A stretch of 64,000 nt of DNA. Origin: Chryseotalea sanaruensis (GTDB lineage: Bacteria; Bacteroidota; Bacteroidia; Cytophagales; Cyclobacteriaceae). Both the position numbers and the translations under genes were made by a program. The DNA is taken from positions 489,402 to 553,401 of the forward strand of contig NZ_BHXQ01000001.1 of the NCBI RefSeq assembly GCF_003990915.1, written 5' to 3'. The notes below the pieces were generated by a model. The model made no database searches. It worked only from the letters and a program-made list of their open reading frames with translations, and had not been told where the DNA came from. Position 1 is the first letter of the stretch; each line of letters begins with the position of its first letter. Below are positions 24,520 through 39,500 of the stretch, piece by piece.

Positions 24520-27500
24520 ATGAGATTACTTTATAACGCACTTCTAGTAGTATTACTTACTATCGGATTATATTCCTCGGCTTATTCTCAGGCAGTACCT
24601 ACACCGATTGCCCCTAGAACCTATTCGATATTTCACGAAACAGATAATCAACAGGTAATCACAATTACCTGGAATAGCAATGTAACCATCACTGGTGCTG
24701 CAGGTTGGACGATCACAGTTGGAGGTGTTCCGGTAGTTCCATCTGGAAGCGTTAGTGCTGGAACCACAACGAACATTATTTTGTCTTCAGCCATTTTGCC
24801 CGGCCAAGCGGTTACAGTTCAATGGAGTGGTGGGAACGGTGCAGATCCTTTTGGTCCCTCAGCTTCTCAAAATAATAAACGTATTTTATGCACTGATTTT
24901 ACCTTTGCAGCATTGAACGGTAATACACCACCTTGTGCTCCCGTGGATCCAAATAATCAAATGGTTTTTAAAGTAAATCCAGCAGCAAGGAATTCAAGCT
25001 TTTGGGATCTTTCCAGGGTTACAGGAAGGGTAACATGGATAAACGAATTTGCTGCTCCATTTTCGGTTTTGGGAGCAACAGAGACTAATTTATCAGGGAC
25101 TGCGCTTGCAAATGGAGGTTTTGTCGCTTTTGATTCTGAGAGTGTGCCTCTTGCTGCATCCTCTCAGCCTGGTGATTACATTTACCCGGCCAATGATCCT
25201 GTATGTGGGTACACTTCTAATTGGTATGTAAGACTTACGTATCCGGTTGCACAAGGTGAAACGACTAATTGTCCGCGCACTTCTCCTAACCAAACGATTG
25301 TTTACGCCTCTCATAATAATGATGATTCAGGAGTAGGGGGAGATGTTAGAATGCCAGCAACGATCGCTAACTCCGACCTTGTTTGTTTAGGAACAAACGT
25401 GAACATGACATTTACTGATAATACGGATTTAAATTGTAATCCCACGACTACTCCAATACCAACTAATAACGGAAGAAGATGGGTGAGGGTGGTTTACGGT
25501 TCTACAGATCTTGGAGGAGGGAATACTGCTGCGGATAATATTCCAAATATACATGTAGATGGCGTAGAAGTAACAGATGCAAATGGTAACCTGCTTTTCC
25601 CTGGAGGATATATACCTTCCGCCTATCCCTTTGCAGGCGTGCCGGATGCTTTTGGTGTAGTGGAGATTCCTGCCACTGTGGATCTACCTCGTGGTATTTT
25701 AAATTTAATTACAACAACATCCCCTACAGGTCAGGCAGTTGGTCAGCGATTTTGGGTGAGGTTAGATTACTGGAATGGATGCAATGCTTATGATGGGATT
25801 GGAGATGCGTTGAATCTAAGAAGGTCAGTAGAAAACGAAATTGAAATTATTGGGAAACCCGTTGCCCTTACAACCACAGGTTTATCTACATGTTATGATG
25901 CAACTAATAATTTAACAGGTATTAATTTCACAACAACCAGTACCCTTGGCGGACTTCGCACGGGTGTAAATTGGTATGCGTCTTTAGCCAATGTTGGAAC
26001 AACAACAAAAATACCAAACGGAGTAAATAACTTATCACTCCCTGCAAGTGCCTACACAACAGCGAATGGTACTTCAGTGAATTTCAGAACTGACAATACT
26101 GGTGGACGATATTATTCTGTGTGGACTACACAGGTTCAAGGAGCAACCAATACTTGTGAGAGTGATCCGGTTGAGGTAGTCATCTATCAACAACCAAGAA
26201 TAAGTGTTGCCCCAGATTTACCCACAACACCAGTTGGTGACAATTCAGTTTGTATAGATGCCGTAGAAATTTATACTACAAGTGCACCAGGTACTAAAAC
26301 AATCGCTGCAACAAACTCAACTAATGGGGCAGCAATCAATTTTCAACTAGAGAATTTGTGGAGTGATGGATTTGGTGCGGATGTTTCCGTATCGCCCACA
26401 GCTACAACAACGAATTCAACGACTGCCACCTTCAGTTTTGGTGCACAACCCAATCCATCTGTTACCAATAATATTAGTGTTAGAAGAAGGTACAGGGCTA
26501 CAGTCGCTGATGCTGTCAGTGTAATTAGCCCGCTTCCAGCTCCATTTACATTACCAACTTACCTTATTACTCCCCAGACCTGCCAAACAAATGCGGTAAA
26601 TCTATCCGTTACCGTTTTTGGTGAAAGTAATGGTGGTACCATTAATGGAAGTCCGACTATATGTGATGGTGTAAGCACTGGTAATATGACCCTAACAGGG
26701 CAACGTGGCGCAGTATTGCAATGGGAGAGAAGTTATGATGATTTTGGGGCAGCTCCAGCTACACCGTTTATCGCAATAGTTGGGACAACAGGACTAACAA
26801 CTTATAGCGAAGTACCCCCTAATGGTCCCGGTACTTATAAATACAGAGTATTAGTGCAAAACCAGAATGCAAGTGGTCCTTGTGCCGCTGCCTATACCAT
26901 AGTGGCGAATCAGAATACTGTAACAGTTAATCCTGTACCACCTAAGCCAACGATAACCCCAAGTGGTATAACTACTTTTTGTGTGGGTTCGAACGTTACT
27001 TTGTCTTCAAGCACAAATGATGCAGATAGTTATCAATGGTTTAGAAATGGTGTGTCAGTTGTTGGGGCGACAGGCCAAAATATTGTCCTCTCTACAGTTG
27101 CGCAAAGTGGAGACTATACTGTGCAAACAAGAGGTATCGCACCTACTGTTTGTTTAAGCACAATCTCAGACCCGGTAACAGTAACGATCAACCCGCTTCC
27201 TACGGCTTCAAATCCAGTAGGAGGAGGCTCAGTTTGTAATGGCACAGCTGCCCCTGATATCGAATGGACCTTGTCAGGCACACCGCCATTTGATTTTACA
27301 ATAACACGTTCTGTGGAGGGTCCATTAGTTGTATCAGGTCATGGCAGCACCACCTATACTATTGTTGCACCCAACCCGGCTTCTTCTCAAACATATCAAA
27401 TCACTTCATTAACTGATGCAAATGGATGTTCTGCGACAGCATTAGGTACTGCTGCCACCGTTAATGTCATAGCAACACCACCGCCTTCAGTAGAACTATT

Positions 27501-30500
27501 TACAGGAACAGCTGCAGTTTGTGACGATGGCGGTACAACCAATCCACCAGATGCTTTGCTGGATTTGCTTCCTAACCAAGTTGAGACTTATAGCATTAGG
27601 TATCGACTAAGAAATTTATTAACATCTGTTGATGGTCCGATTATCCATATCCCTTCAATTGCATCTGACGTAAACGGTGTAATTACTATTTCACCAACCT
27701 ATGCTCAAATGGGTGGAGTTCCATTGGAGGATGGCTATCAAGTTATTATTACAGAGATTTTTAACACTACAACATTATGTGCTGGTGCTGTCCCTATTTT
27801 TGGTCCTACTTTAATAGTTAATGAAAGACCAGTTGCACCAACATCTAATGGTAATGTTATTGCCTGCTCGGATGTAGTGGCTACCACAGCCATTAGTGTT
27901 GTGGCGCCCGGTGCTGGTTTTGAAATAGATTGGTATGCTAATGCTTCTGGTGGCGGGGCATTATTATCAAATAACAATTCATTTACACCTGGTGCAGCTG
28001 GCACCTACCATGCTGAGATGCGTAATGCTACAACTGGCTGTGTAAGCAGTTCGCGTACCGCTGTAGAGCTGATTTCTGATGCAAGACCAACTGACCCGAC
28101 AGTGGGAGGTAACTTCGATACCTGTAGCGATGCCGCTGTACTTTCGGGTAGCGTACCTGACAATGGTGGCACAGGAACCTGGACGGTCGGTAGTGCTATT
28201 TACAACCAGACATTTTCCAGTGCAGAAAATAATATAGGACTTAATGGTACAACAGTTGGTTCGCCAGCTACCCTTGTTCGACCTGATTGGACTTTAACTG
28301 TCGATCCATCACTGTACAGTGCTACTGATGCCAATGATTATTTTAAAGTTACAGGTGGTGTATTCTCAGGGCAGGATTTGAACGATGGTACTATGACCTG
28401 GGAAAGCCGGGCAATTGATATCACAGCATTCTCAAATGTAAAAGTCTCTGTTCGTCTCGCTGAATTTGGGGCACAGGGAGGGGCAGATTTTATTCGAGCT
28501 ACTTATACCATTGACGGAGGCGCTCCTCAGTTAATTGGTGAAATTGTTGACGATGCTACTGATGGTGTATTTCAAAACTTTTCTGTAACCACAGCCCCGG
28601 CAGGTACAACTTTAAAAATTTATGTCTCTGTGCATAATAATGGAAATAGCGATCATCACGATTTTGACGATGTTCAGGTGTTTGCGACAACCACCACAGC
28701 AGTCCCAGTTATCGCAGATGTAAACAATCCTGCATCAGCTGTTACTAATTTGCAAGACGGACCGAATGTTTTCACATGGACAGTTAACAGTGTCTTAGGC
28801 GCATGTACTGTACCTCCTGCAGTACTCACTATCACAAAAAATCCCCAACCCATCACACAAGACATCAATTTTGACTTGTGTGAAACAACGGAAGGAACAC
28901 TTGATCATTTAAACTATGATCTTACAGTTCATAATCTGGCAGTGGCCGATGGAGATCTTACAGACAGGGCAGTAACCTGGTTTACAAATGCGCTACTGAC
29001 TATTGCTGTACCTGATGCTACGGATGTAACCGTGAGTGATGGAGATGTCTTCTACGCACGCGTAGAAAATACAGTTACTGGTTGTACGAATGTTACTCCT
29101 ATCCTAAATCCTGGCTCTGTTACTTTCAATGTCAATCCTTTGCCAGTTGCCAACGATCAGGATGATACAAATACTGAAACTGTTTATTGCGAAGAGTTTC
29201 CTGTTGGCAGTGGTGTAGCTAATAATATTGACCTTACTATTCTTAATGACAATGTAATTGGTGGCGTTGTGCCCAACAGAACGGTTGCCTGGTTTGAGGC
29301 TGATGGTACTACGCCCGTACTTACTCCGACTGATGTAGATGCCGTAACGGATGGGAGAATTTATGTAGCCCGTGTTACAAATACGTTGACCAACTGTATT
29401 AATACAGCGCAGGTGGAAATCACCGTCAACCCGCTTCCTTTGGATAATGCCATTATCACCCCAAGCGGAACAACCCCGGCAACATTCACTGTCTGTGCCA
29501 GTACAACCATTTTGTTATTCCAGGTTAGCCCCACATTAAATTCAGGTTCAACTTACTCTTGGTCAATACCAACCGCTGCAGGAGAGTTTGAACAGTTTGG
29601 TGGAGGTGGTGTAAACGACTTCTTCGTTTTATTAAGATTTCCTAATGCAGTGCCAGGTGGCTTACCGATCACAGTAACAGAAACTTCTGCTGATGGTTGC
29701 GTGGGTAATGTAAATACATTGACTATCATTGTTGACAGCGCACCTGCTGCTCCTGTAATTGTAGGGGATAACAACGTATGTGCAACGGAAAACAATGTCA
29801 GCTATACGATTGCTGCTCCCGGTATATCGACCTATACCTGGACAGTGCCTGGTACCTTGGGTTCTATTGTCAGTGGTCAGGGTACGGATGAGATTATTGT
29901 TAACATCAGTAATACCAGTGGAAATATTACGGTAATTGAAACGAATGCAACAGGCTGTGTGAGCCCCGCAGCCGCTCCCTTTAACGTAACGGTTAATGCA
30001 AGACCTACTATTACATCATTAAATACTGTAGACATTTGTAGTGGCGAAGTAGTTAATGCTAATCATACCATAACGGCAGTGCCTGCACTTGGCACAGTCT
30101 TCGATTGGGTAGTAACAGCAAAAGTCGGCCCCGTTGGTGGTGCCAGTGTTGGTAACAGTGGTACAGGGCAGATTAATCAGACCTTAACCAATACATCCGC
30201 ATCATTAGGTCAGATCATTTATGATATAACCCCTAAGATAGATATAGACCCAACAGCAGGTGTTGAATTTTGTAACGGCCCTACACAAACCTTTACAGTA
30301 AACGTTTATCCGGAACCTGTTGGTAATGACCAAGCCCTGAACATTTGCAGTGATAATCTCTTTACTTATGATCTTCAGGTAACGAACATTGATGGATTAG
30401 GTAATGGACTTCCTACCGTGTTTGAATATTTAGTTACTTCCTCTAATTCAGGTGCTGTGCCTGCAGAGCCAAATCGTGTGGCAGCAACGAATCTACCGAT

Positions 30501-33500
30501 CAGCCATACTTACACCAACACAACAACAGCTAACGTAACAATCACTTATATTGTCTTTCCATTCTATGACGATCCACAGGCATGTGCCGGAGAAGATTTT
30601 ACAATAACCTTAACTGTACAACCTGAACCACAAGGTATTGATGATGCCGATATTGTTTGCGGAAGCGCGGCTGTGGGCTATGACCTTGTAGCTAATATAG
30701 CAGCAGGTAATAACCTTACTGCAGGAACAACTTTTAGCTGGGTTGCTGCAGATAATCCGGATGTAACAGGGGAGAGTCTTGTACCTCAAACGGGTAATAC
30801 CATCACTGATGTGATAACCAATGTTACAACAGGAAACGAAGATGTGGTTTATACAGTCACTCCAATTAGTGCATCTGGTTGCTCAGGTAATACTTTTACA
30901 GTTACAATAACAGTTAGACCTACTCCCGTAGGTGCCAATAATTCTATTGTAAGATGTAGTGACGAGAATGTGGGGATTATTTTATCAACCAATCCAGCTG
31001 CTGTTGCTGCAGCAACTTATACAATAGCAGTAAATGCAAATGGTTTAACACTTAGCGGTGGAGTTGATAGTAACGGACCACTAAAACTAGCCAACGAAAT
31101 TAATGACGATGCATGGTTGAACAACACATTAAATCCTGTTAATGTAGTCTACACCATCACACCTGTAAGTGCCGATGGTTGCCCTGGTGTTAGTTTTACG
31201 CTAACCGTTCAGGTTAATCCAGAACCTATTGGTATTGGTAACGCAGTAACAAGATGCAGTGGAGAAGCTGCGGCTGTAAACCTAACAAGTAACGTTGCAG
31301 CTGTAGCTGCAGCCACTTATAACATTAGTGTTAACGCCAACGGACTTATACTCGAATCGGGTACAGACAGCAATGGAAACGGAAAAGCTTCCAATGAATT
31401 AGCAGATGATTTTTGGAGAAACACAGGTTTAAGTCCTGTGAATGTAGTTTATACTGTTATTCCGGTTAGTGCTGTTGGTTGCTTGGGTAATGCAGTAGTT
31501 GTTACGGTAACTGTTAATCCTGAACCTGCAGGTGTAGATAGTGGTTCATCGTTCTGTAGTGATGATGCCCTTGGCATTAACATTTCAACTTCGGGCACTT
31601 CAGTTGCTGCGGCTACTTATAACATTGTAGTTAACCCTAACGGTTTAATTCAAAGCAGTGGCACTGGCAGTGGTGGTAACAATAAATTAGCCAATGAACT
31701 GGCAGCTGATGCCTGGAGAAATATTGGATTATTGCCTGTAGATGTTGAATACACCATAACTCCAGTAAGTGCAGATGGTTGTGCCGGTGATAACTTTGTG
31801 ATTACGGCAACAATTAATCCTGAGCCTGTAGGTAATACCAGTGCAGCAACAGTATGTAGTGATTCCCCTGTGGGTGTAACAATTACAACGGCCGGTACTT
31901 CAGTGGCAGCTGCGACTTATAACATTTCAGTAAATGCTAATGGTCTAATCTTAAGCGCGGGTACAGATAGCAATGGTAATGGAAAGGCTGCTAATGAAAT
32001 AGCGGACGATCAGTGGACTAACACAGGATTAAGCCCTGTTAATGTAGTCTACACGATTATCCCAGTAAGTGCGGCTCCCGAAAGCTGTTTAGGTGATCAA
32101 TTTACGATTACTGTAACGATAAACCCTGAACCAGTTGGTGTGGTTGCTGCGGCCACACGTTGCAGTGATCAGGCTGTAGGATTAAATATTACTAGTAATG
32201 CTGGATCTGTTCCGGCAACCAGTTATAATATAGTTGTTAATAACAATGGCCTTACGTTAAGCGATGGTACTAATAGCAACGGAATTAATAGGGCAGCAAG
32301 TGAAATTGCAGACGATGAATGGACAAATACGGGATTACTCCCAGTAAATGTAGTTTATACAATTAATCCTGTTACCGCTGCTGGCTGTATTGGTGATGCT
32401 TTTACTATTACAATAACTATAAATCCAGAACCAGTCGTCAACAATGTTGTAGATACGAAATGTAGTGACGAGGTATTGGGGATAACACTTTCAGGTGTTG
32501 GCACCTCAGTAGCAGCAGATAATTACACTATTGCTGTGGCTAATAACGGACTAATACAAAGCGGTGGTACTGCCAGTGCTGGTGCATTAAAGGCAGCAAA
32601 TGAATTAGCAGATGATATTTGGCGTAACACAGGATTGCTTCCTGTGGATGTTGTTTATACGATCACACCCGTAAGCGCAGATGGTTGTTCTGGTAATAGT
32701 TTTACGGTTACAGTTACTATTAATCCGGAACCAGTTGGTGCAAATAGTGCAGTTACAGTTTGTAGCGATAATGCTGTGGCTACCAACTTAACAACCAGTG
32801 GTTTTGCTGTAGCAGCCTCATCGTACAACATAGTAGTTACAGATAATGGACTTACACTTGCTTCAGGTACGCCAAGTGGTGGTAATGCAAAAGCTGCCAA
32901 TGAAATTGCCGATGATGTATGGCATAACGAGAGTAATGGCGCTGTTAATGTAATTTATACTGTTACGCCCATTAGTGCGGATGGTTGTGAAGGCAATCCT
33001 TTTACGGTTACAGTAACTGTTAATCCAGAACCTGTATTAGCGGCTGGACTTAATGATACAGTTTGTAGTGATGCTATCGTTGATTTAGTACTAAATACAA
33101 ATGGCGCAAGCGTATCAGCGTCCGGGTATAATATTCTAAACAGAACAGTTGCAGGCGGACTAACTCCTGTTGCACAAGTAACTGTGCCTACCAATGGTGT
33201 GGCAGCCAATTATTTGCGAAACGAAGTGTATAGAAATACAACAAATGGAGCTCTGACTGTTACTTATCGTGTAGAACCTGTTAGTAGTATCGGTGCTTGT
33301 TTGGGTAATTTTCAAGATATTATTATTACTATTAATCCTGAACCTGTTGTCGCAGCTACTTTAAATAACAATGCTTGTAGTGACTCACCAATAAATCTAA
33401 TCCTTAGCGTTGGCCCGGGCAGTGTTCCTGCTGTTGACTATAACTTGGTGAATAGAATTGTGGCACCAGGTCTTATCCCTGTAGTTCAGCAGCCGATTAC

Positions 33501-36500
33501 CAATAATGTTGCAGCCAATTATTTACAAACTGAAGTGTACAGAAATACAACCAATGCTGCGCTTACAGTTCAGTATATTGTAGAGGCTACAGGTTCCATT
33601 GGAGCATGCGTTGGTGATCAACGTACTATTACGATTACAATCGATCCGGAACCAGTTATTGCTACTACTTTAGATGCTAACCGATGTAGTGATGCAACTA
33701 TAGGCTTGGTTTTAAATACCAATGGAACAAGTATAGGTGCACTTGATTATAATATTGTTAGTCGTGTAGTTGCACCTGGATTAACACCTGTGGCGCAAGC
33801 GGCTGTTCCAGCCAATGCAGTGTCGGCTACACATCTCCAAAGTGAAATTTATAGAAATGAAACTGCAGGACCGTTAACCGTTACATACGTAGTTGAAGCA
33901 AGAGGTACAATAGGCAATTGTCTGGGTGATCAACGCACGATTACAATTACAATCGATCCTGAACCGATTGTATCCTCAACTTTAAGTGCAGCTCGATGCA
34001 GCGATAGCATTGTGAATCTGATATTAGATACACAAGCAGGAAGTGTAGCCGCTGTTAACTACAACATAGTGAGCAGAACAGTGCCGGTAGGTCTTACTGT
34101 GGTCAGTCAGGCTATTGTTCCAGCCAATGCGGTTTCAACTACCTATCTGCAAAATGAAATTTACAGAAATACAACCAATGGTTCTATAACTGTTCAATAT
34201 GTAGTAGAAGCAGTAAGTTCAATAAATGGTTGCTTAAGCAACCCTAGAACTATTAATATTTCAATTGATCCTGAGCCTGTAATTTCCACAACTTTAGATA
34301 ATACAGTTTGCAGCGATGCAAATGTTGGTTTAGTGCTTAATACTAATCCAGGTAGTGTTTTGGCAGCCAGTTATAATATTGTCAGCAGAACGGTAGCGGC
34401 TGGTCTTACCCCATTAAATCAGGTTGTAGTGCCAGCGAATGCAGTGGGCGACAATTATTTACAGGCTGAGCTTTATAATAATGTAACCAACGGACCACTT
34501 ACGGTTCAATATGTAGTAGAAGCTACCGGAACTATTAATGGCTGTCCTGGTGATCAACGTACTATTACAATTACCGTTAATCCGGAACCTGTAATTTCGC
34601 CTTCTTTAAACAGTAATGTCTGTAGCGATAATGCAATAGGTTTAATACTGAATACAAATGGCAGCAGTGTTACTGCACTAAATTATAACATTGCTGGCCG
34701 TGTAGTGGGAGCAGGATTAACACCAGTGACACAGGTAATAGTGCCGGCCTTGGGTGTATCAAGTAATTATTTACAAACTGAACGATATATCAACACTACT
34801 GGTGCACCCATTACAGTAACCTATACTGTGAATGCAATAGGTACAGTCAATAGTTGCCCTGGTAATGACAGAATTATTACCATTACCATAGATCCTGAAC
34901 CAGTAGTGGCTACCACACTTGATGATGATATCTGTAGTGATCAGCCCATAAATTTAGTGCTAAACACAAACGGAACAAGTATTGGAGCCTCTTCGTATAA
35001 TATTCTCAGCAGATCTGTTGGTGCAGGTTTAACAGGAGTAAGCCAGGTATTGGTACCTGCGGCTGCCGTTTCTGATACCTACTTGCAAAATGAAATTTAC
35101 CGTAACACAACAAACGCATCAATCGATGTTGTTTATGTTGTAGAAGCAAGAGGAACTATTAATAATTGTCTTGGTAAAACAAGAACCATCACCATTACAA
35201 TAGATCCTGAGCCGGTAGTGTCTGCTACTTTAAATGATAATACATGTAGTGGTGAAGATGTAGGTCTGATACTTAATACAAATGGTATAAGTATCGGTGC
35301 GGCTTCTTATAATATTGTGAGCAGAACAATGGCCGGTGGTCTTACCCCGATTTCACAAGTTGTTGTTCCATTCACTGGTGTTGTCAATAATTATCTGGAA
35401 ACAGAGGCTTATGAAAATACTACCAATTCTGCCCTTACGGTGGAGTATGTGGTTGAAGCTACAGGAACTATCAATGGTTGTGTGGGTGATCAGCGTACCA
35501 TTGTTATAACAGTAGATCCACAGCCAGTTATTTCTCCAACGCTGAATGCATCAGTTTGTAGCGATACCCCCGTTAATTTAGTACTGAATACAAATGGAAC
35601 AAGTGTCAATGCGCTTAATTACAACGTGCTTAGCAGAAATGTTGGTGCTGGACTTATTCCAGTAAATCAAGTGGCAGTAGCGAACGGAGTTTCTGCGACT
35701 CATTTGCAAAGCGAACAATACATAAATCGTACTAACGCTTCGATTCCTGTTACTTATGAAATTCAAGCAAGAGGTTCAATTAATGGATGTTTGGGTGATC
35801 CGGTGTTCATTACCATTACTATTGATCCGGAACCTGTTATTGCTACTACTTTAGATGAGGATGTTTGTTCTGATAACGTTGTAGGGTTAATCTTGACTAC
35901 AAACGGAACAAGTATTTCAGCAGCTAACTATAATTTTTCAAATAAAATAGTAGCCGGTGGCTTAACACCTGTTGCGCAGGTACTTATACCCGCAAATGGA
36001 GTGGCCGCTAATTATGTTGAAAACGAAGTTTATAATAACACGACAAATGGACCTTTAACAGTACAGTATTTTGTTACCCCAGTAGGCACAATCAATGCTT
36101 GTTTAGGTCAATCGAAAACAATTATCATAACTGTTAATCCAGAGCCGGTTCTATCTACAACACTAGATGATGCAATTTGTAGTGATGAAGAAATTAACCT
36201 TGTTTTGAATACCAACGGAACAAGTATCGCTGCATTAAACTATAATGTTATTAGCAGAACAGTTGGTGGTGGCTTAACACCTATTGCAGAAGTTGGGGCA
36301 CCTGCTTTGGGTGTTTCAACAACCTATTTCCAAGATGATATTTATCAAAATACAGGAGCGCTTTCTGCATCAGTAGTTTATGTAGTGGAGGCGGTAGGCA
36401 CAATAGATAATTGTTTAAGCAACCCAAGAACCATTACGCTAACCATAAATCCTGAGCCTGTAATGTCTCCTACACTTGACATAGCTGGTATTTGTAGTGA

Positions 36501-39500
36501 CCTACCTACCAACCTTACGTTAAATACAAATGGTACTTCTGTAGCGGCAAGTGAGTATAATATAGTAGGTATATCGGTACCAGGAGGTTTAACGGCTAAT
36601 GCTGCAAATACGATTGTTCCCTCAAACAACGAATTGGACAACTATTTGCAGAACCACCGATTTAACAATACAGGTTCAACTGATTTAGTAGTAGAGTATA
36701 ATGTGATCCCTGTCAGTGCCGCTGGGTGTTTTGGAAATGCCTTAACAATTGATGTAACGATCAATCCTGAACCTGTTGTGGATACTAACCTTGATGAGAT
36801 ACAGTGTAGCGATATTGCTTATGGTAATTTGTTAATAACAAATGGCACTTCAATTGGTGCTGCAACGTTTGATGTTACCGCATTGGTTGAAGCTGGCTTA
36901 ACAGGAGCAGCGAGTACAGGTTTAGCTCAACCTGCCAACCTCATTCAAAACGATGCCTTTACTAATCTTACAGCCACTCAGTTGAAGGTCACCTACTCAG
37001 TTATTCCAAATGGTACAAACGGATGTATTGGAGAAGCAAGAGCAATTGAATTTAAGGTTAACCCGGAACCGGTGTTGGATGTGCCGGCACCAGATGCTAT
37101 CTGTAGTAACAATACAAATCAGCCAGATCAGACTGAAATTGTATTAAGTACAAATGGTACTTCGGTTAACGCTACTAACTACAGATTATTGAATGTAGAG
37201 TATAGTGATGGCGGACCTTTTTCAACGATAGCACCTGCAGGTTTATCACCTAATCCAAGTAATCGATCTATAAGTGCAGTTAGTGGTGTAAATCTTGTAA
37301 GAGCCGATAGGTATAATAACATATCTTTAAATGCGATAACAGTTCGGTATACCGTAGAGCCAATTGGACCTACCGTTGGAGCCTTTACTTGTTTGGGAGA
37401 TTCGGACATCATTGAAGTAGTGGTTAATCCAGAACCTGAAATTGATCCAAGCATTAGCCCGACCGCAGTGTGTAGTGATGTGCCAGCAGGTATATCTGCA
37501 GAACTGGGTGAAAGTCCTTCATCCATTGCCATTGCTACTTATATCATTAAAGCAATTAATTTCCCTGACCTTACTGCAGGAACATCTAACACTGGTATAG
37601 GAAATAACAAGCCATTCAATGCTTTAGTGAATGACAGTTATACAAATGTTTCTGAAGTTCAGCGTGCAGCTACATATACGATTGCACCCGTTTCAGCTGC
37701 TGGCTGTACAGGTTTGGATGATCAGATTGTGTTAACGATCGATCCTGCACCAAACTTGGCAGATAACTTAAGCCGTATTGTATGTAATGATGCTACAGCG
37801 AGTATTACTCTGGCTGTAAGCACAACAGTGGATGCGAACGGTGGTTTTGATATACTTGACATTGACACAAATGGAGGTCAGAATAGTTTAACACCTAATG
37901 GCGGAAATGCAGTTGTGGTAAATGGAAGCCCTGCTAACATATTAGCAGGAGATCGATTTGTGAATACTTCTGGTGCTACAGACACAGTTCGTTATGGAAT
38001 TAAGCCAGTTTCGGCTGCAGGTTGTAAAGGACCTCGTGAAGTGGTTACACTAATTGTAGAACCTCAAATTCAGATGAATGTAGGTTCGGACATAGAAATA
38101 TGTAGCAATGGTTCAACAAACTTTACGCTAACCTCACCAACTGTTGCATCGGCTGGAAGTATTACATTTAACTATTCTGCGTCATCAACGTCTCCTCAAC
38201 TTTCTGGTTTTAGTGTTTTCCAAAATAGCTTACCGAATAACCATACGATAAATGATTTATTGACAAACAACGCTAATGCTGCGCACACGGTTACTTACAA
38301 CGTTACACCACGTGCAGAATCCGCTGCAAATGGTGTAGGTTGTGCAGGTACCTTAAGCCAATTCTTAGCCAGGGTCCAGCCAAAGCCAAAGCTTGTACCA
38401 GTACCTGCATCATTCACCATTTGTGAAGGTGAGCCATTAGGTGTCGATTTATCAACAGCATCTTCACCTACAAATGGAACGGCAGTACCTATTCCGGTTT
38501 CCTTCAATTTATTAAGAGTTGAAGAGGAGTCAGGAAATATACCAGATTCTGTTCTTGGATTTACTAGTGTTTGGCCAACTGCTTTTAATCCTGGTATTGA
38601 TGTGTTGAATGAAGTATTGACAAATATTGATACAGTGCAACGGACAATACGCTATTTCTTTGAACCTCGTTTTGATATAGTGGCAGGAACTTGTCTTGGT
38701 GATGAAACAAGCATTTTGGTTACTGTAAATCCACGTGCGCAAGTTGTGGGTTTAACTGATGTAGAGGTATGTAGTGGGGAAGAGTTTACGCAGAACATTG
38801 CGGTAACTGGTGCTGAAACTGCATCCACCCTTATTACATGGACCAGAACTACACCACCACCAACTGGTTTGACGGGTTCTTCTAATGGGGCAGGAAATAT
38901 TATTACGCAAGTGCTATTCAATAATAATAATTCCAACGCTTCAATTACCTACACGTTTACTCCACAATCATTTAATTGTGTGGGTACAGCAGCTTCATTT
39001 GTCACAACCATTTTACCTACCCCAAAAATTGTAGGACTTGCTTCATCTTTTAACATCTGTAACGATGCAGATTTTGAGATTAACCTTGATAATTTTAGTC
39101 CGACTACAAATGCTATCTTTAACTGGACAGTCGATAATACTGATCCTCTTCTTTTAGGATCAGTAGGGGGTAATGGACTAGCAATTGACGACACATGGTC
39201 GAATGCTACAGGTTCATTAGCAACAGCCACTTACACTATTACGCCAATCGTTGAGAAAACGGATGGCTCCGATTGTATAGGCCCTGAAAAAATTGTCAGT
39301 CTTAATGTTGCGCCAGAGGTAGGGGCAACCCTATTTAGTTCTACAGGAGATAATGATGATTACTTGTGTGAAGGTAGCAAGGGTTTCTTGTTCTTCGAAA
39401 ATACAGGTCTGCCATCTTTTGATATGACGTATCGTGTAGATGATGGAACAAGCAGCAATGATATTACTCTGACAAAACAAGGCATTATTAAGCTGTTAGA

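Noticed and set aside
30955-36804. Repeat blocks as a possible recent tandem duplication or assembly artefact
   Set aside because: Units differ at many synonymous and non-synonymous sites, so they are old and not a copying or assembly error.
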